A stretch of DNA of 64,000 bases from positions 310,001 to 374,000 of the forward strand of contig NC_089542.1 of NCBI RefSeq assembly GCF_040115645.1, written 5' to 3'. Below the pieces are notes generated by a model. The model was not told the origin of the DNA, ran no database searches, and worked only from the letters and a program-made list of their open reading frames with translations. The position numbers were made by a program, and so were the translations under genes. How positions within the stretch are numbered: position 1 is the first letter of the stretch; every line of letters begins with the position of its first letter. Shown piece after piece: positions 61,487 through 64,000 of this stretch. This DNA is from Euwallacea fornicatus (lineage: Eukaryota > Arthropoda > Insecta > Coleoptera > Curculionidae).

Positions 61487-64000
61487 CTGCAACACAAAAC
61501 AGGAATATTATATCTTATCACATGTGATAATCTAATAAGTAAAAAATAGACGAGCTTAAGTAGTAAATTGACGCCATTTTGCTTTAGATGCTTCCGCTAA
61601 AACAGCTTGCTGTGAGACAATTCTGTGATTTAATATATCGTTAGCAGTGATTTACTTTAAATGGGAAATTTTAACGACCACATTCGTTTTAAGGAGAAAG
61701 GAGTAAGTGGCCCTTAGCAATTTAAAAATACTCTCACGTCAACCAGTTACCAGTAAATACAAGGGCACAGTGAATTAGCCATAATGAGGACTCGCTCGGG
61801 AACCCCCTAATGTAGGAAGTAATATGAAAATAGCACAAAGTAAATACTAGACCAATACATTTATATTACCTGATGTGAATAACGAATCTCAGCCACTTGG
61901 GAACCAGGCCTGGCTTCTCCTCACTGGCATCGGACGGCATGTAATACGTTCGTTGACGGATGAAGGTTTGCGAATTCGGCGGCATGTCGGAGAAGTCATA
62001 CGGCACCACAAACATCTTGACAACGGTCCCCAGAGGATTGAACAGGGTTACCTGAACCGTGCCCCCTTTCGGGACGTTGTACCCTTTTTTGCTTAGTTTT
62101 ATGTGACCCTGAAATGGAAGAATGCAAGTGTAAAATCCTGAAGTGTCGATGTGTTACCGAACGACATTAAGGGAATAGGGACCGATATCTCCGGTTTTTT
62201 TTGTTTAATGTATGTGTTAGATTTTAGAACTTTATTAAGTTAACCAGTGACGGCTTATTGAGTTTAGGACAAAATTGAGACAGCCTCTCAGTGGGTAATT
62301 TCACACGCGGCAATTCAAGAGCCGCAACGTGTCGACATTAAATCGTATATACGCAACTAACGAAAGGGCCTCAAAAATGCTATTGCTCTTATGAAATAAT
62401 TGATAAACGAATCAAATTAGTACACTCGTCATCTGTGTCAATCAACGATGGACGTGATTTTGACTTTGCTACAATTATTTTTGAACATGACGCTATTTTA
62501 ATTTTTCGAAAAACAACTCGGACGCCGTCATTTTGAATCCTGATACAGATTATGGATGCTTCATTGAAAAGCGAACGTTGCGCTCCGCGTTACAAATTCT
62601 ACGTTTTAACGTTACGCAATCTTCGAAACGTTATGGAAACATGCACATTTCTACTTTAAATCTACCACCTTTATTACATAATCATACACCATATTACATA
62701 AAACCCGAGATATTGGCTTCTAACTTTAAAATATCACTCGGTACACTTTTGGGTCGCATTTGATCTTACCATGTAGGGTGCAGAGACCCTGTCTTGATCA
62801 CCAAATGCATAAAAGAATGTTGTGACTGGGACGAATAGATGTTTGGGAACGAAGGAACCGTTGGCGCCTACTTCGGCAGTGAAACCGTGGACAGTAGAGA
62901 CCGGCTCTAGTCTGCCATTAAGCACAGACTCCTCAAAGGTACCTAACCAATAAAAAACACTATTTGATTTCTGGATTACAACGCACAATTCGAAATAATC
63001 ATATGTAATACAACAAGAGCATTGAAAATTATCAAGAATTTTCGATGCACGAGTTATATTTGGAGAATTTCACGAACCAAATGTTACACATTTTTAACAC
63101 ATTTGCTAAATTTTCGACTCGTAATTCGTCTATTACTGCTGTTACAATTGTGATATAGTAATGAAATAATTGACTTTAATCTAAATGAAATTCTCACATA
63201 ATGCATAATGTAAGTTTAATAGAAGTTCCTTATGTTCAATTAAGAGTTAAATTAAGACAATTATCGAAAAAAAAAAAAGGAAAAGTACGTACATCGACTC
63301 CTTCCCCATTAACATAGGTTCCGTTTTTCACTAACAGTTGTAATTCATTTACCAACCTAACAAGCCCGTGGGTCTCCCCTTCTGTCGACATGTGCCCTGA
63401 TAAAGCTCTTTCTTTGGACCCTCGTAGATTTCGGGACTGCGGGGCGAAACTATCCCCCCTTCGTTCTCGCTCTCTTCGTCTGTGGAGAAACTGCTCGAAA
63501 ACAGAGCGCTGAAACGCACAAATTTATCTCATAGAGATGTGAAACTTTCGCGTTAAGTACTGAGATAAGGCAGCGAATTTTACCCGTAGACCCACCTCTT
63601 TATTGCCGAAACGGAGTCCAGCGTTGAATCAAAATCGAACCTCGTCTGGCCCTTTCGTATCGGAGCGGGGCTACTACTCAACGGAAGACCTGTACGGTTG
63701 TCAAACACTGCTGGTGTCGTATTTCCTAAATTCCTCTTAACCTTAATGTGGTCGTGTCTGTCTGCCGGGTAAATCAACTTAGGCAGAGTCTTTCCAGAGG
63801 GTAGAGCCTCCTCCTCATTGAACGTAATCTTTTTATGAGCGCCGGTCGACGCGCATATAGCATTGGACAATCTGCTATCACACAAATCGCGCATCTTCCT
63901 GACACGCTTCGAGTGGTTATCACAATGATTGACGCCGTTATTGAAACTATATTTTTCCTTACAACTAAATAACTTATCACTTTCGCTCGTATCACAATAA
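61318..64000 (-). CDS. atos: Atossa/FAM214 (ATOS) homologue, last five coding exons, 5' end off the window
   Basis: Atossa is a nuclear protein that in fly macrophages raises expression of metabolic and translation genes; mammals have ATOSA/ATOSB, formerly FAM214A/B (known). Minus-strand exons >64000-63596, 63508-63357, 62942-62770, 62108-61870 and 61486-61318 join in phase to 378 codons plus TAA. Family blocks seen in order: PIRKGQTRFDFDSTLDSVSA then IKSALFSSSF; LLGTFEESVLNGRLEP and GFTAEVGANGSFVPKH; SAPYMGHIKLSKKGYNVP, GTVQVTLFNPLGTVVKMFVV and QTFIRQRTYYMP; WLRFVIHIRFISSKSGKIYL and ELRSFVETPLNPVYSPRK. These correspond to the conserved C-terminal part of the family. The N-terminal portion is outside the window. 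Confidence 0.94.
61870..62108 (-). CDS. atos: atossa exon (GTVQVTLFNP block)
   Basis: 239 nt, acceptor TTCCATTTCAG, donor ATCAG|GTAATATAA. Encodes GHIKLSKKGYNVPKGGTVQV, TLFNPLGTVVKMFVVPYDFS, DMPPNSQTFIRQRTYYMP and on to WLRFVIHI. Confidence 0.95.
62770..62942 (-). CDS. atos: atossa exon (FEES and GFTAE blocks)
   Basis: 173 nt, acceptor TTTTATTGGTTAG, donor ATG|GTAAGATC. Encodes TFEESVLNGRLEP and on through GFTAEVGANGSFVPKHLFVP to SAPYM. The most strongly conserved part of the family. Confidence 0.95.
63357..63508 (-). CDS. atos: atossa exon (acidic linker)
   Basis: 152 nt, acceptor TGCGTTTCAG, donor TTAG|GTTGGT. Encodes ALFSSSFSTDEESENEGG and on to GRPTGLL. The terminal split Gly joins to TFEES. 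Confidence 0.92.
63596..64000 (-). CDS. atos: atossa exon, partial at the right window edge
   Basis: 405 nt in the window, open to the edge with no stop. It encodes 134 codons including HKKITFNEEEALPSGKTLPK and the conserved PIRKGQTRFDFDSTLDSVSA. The donor AAGAG|GTGGGT ends it in phase 2, giving Ser with the next exon. Confidence 0.93.

Overview
The window is eukaryotic and AT-rich. Its genes have GT-AG introns, it carries microsatellites and decayed transposons, and most of its length is non-coding. The protein sequences point to an insect. The Distal-less exon matches the insect Dll pattern (FPPMHQNSYTGYHLGSYA), and the overall style resembles a beetle, but the order is an inference. Many long open frames are antisense or chance frames; few are genes.

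Layout, left to right. (1) 1-33.9 kb is the Distal-less (Dll) locus on the minus strand. It holds a first coding exon (33343-33652, perhaps longer at its 5' side), a 7.2 kb intron, and a second exon (25999-26180) that carries homeodomain residues 1-44. The exon for the recognition helix and C-terminus was not found and probably lies left of position 1, so the second intron would exceed 25.9 kb. These introns hold a ~740 bp inverted repeat (7960-8700), a 126-bp tandem repeat (13895-14398), a divergent ~0.7 kb direct duplication (23.4-25.0 kb) and simple repeats. (2) 34-51 kb is gene-poor. It holds a 22-23 bp palindromic tandem array (38.2 kb), a hairpin inside a possible MITE (36.6 kb), two decayed DDE transposase relics (44.4-45.1 kb and 50.9-51.3 kb) and some unassigned open frames. 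(3) 51.4-56.3 kb, minus strand, is a complete six-exon hnRNP H/F (glorund-type) gene of 370 codons with three quasi-RRMs. (4) 56846-57301, plus strand, is an intronless DNL-type zinc-finger gene (DNLZ/Hep1/Zim17). It stands head to head with the hnRNP gene and probably shares its promoter region. (5) 61.3-64 kb, minus strand, holds the last five coding exons of an atossa/FAM214 (ATOS) gene, whose 5' part lies beyond the right edge.

The genes do not form an operon or pathway. Dll is a developmental homeobox regulator with large non-coding surroundings. hnRNP H/F is a nuclear RNA regulator, DNLZ a mitochondrial Hsp70 escort protein and atossa a nuclear regulator; these three form a compact cluster. 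Exon boundaries were set by hand from splice signals, reading-frame phase and family conservation. All predicted joins in Dll, hnRNP and atossa are phase-consistent.
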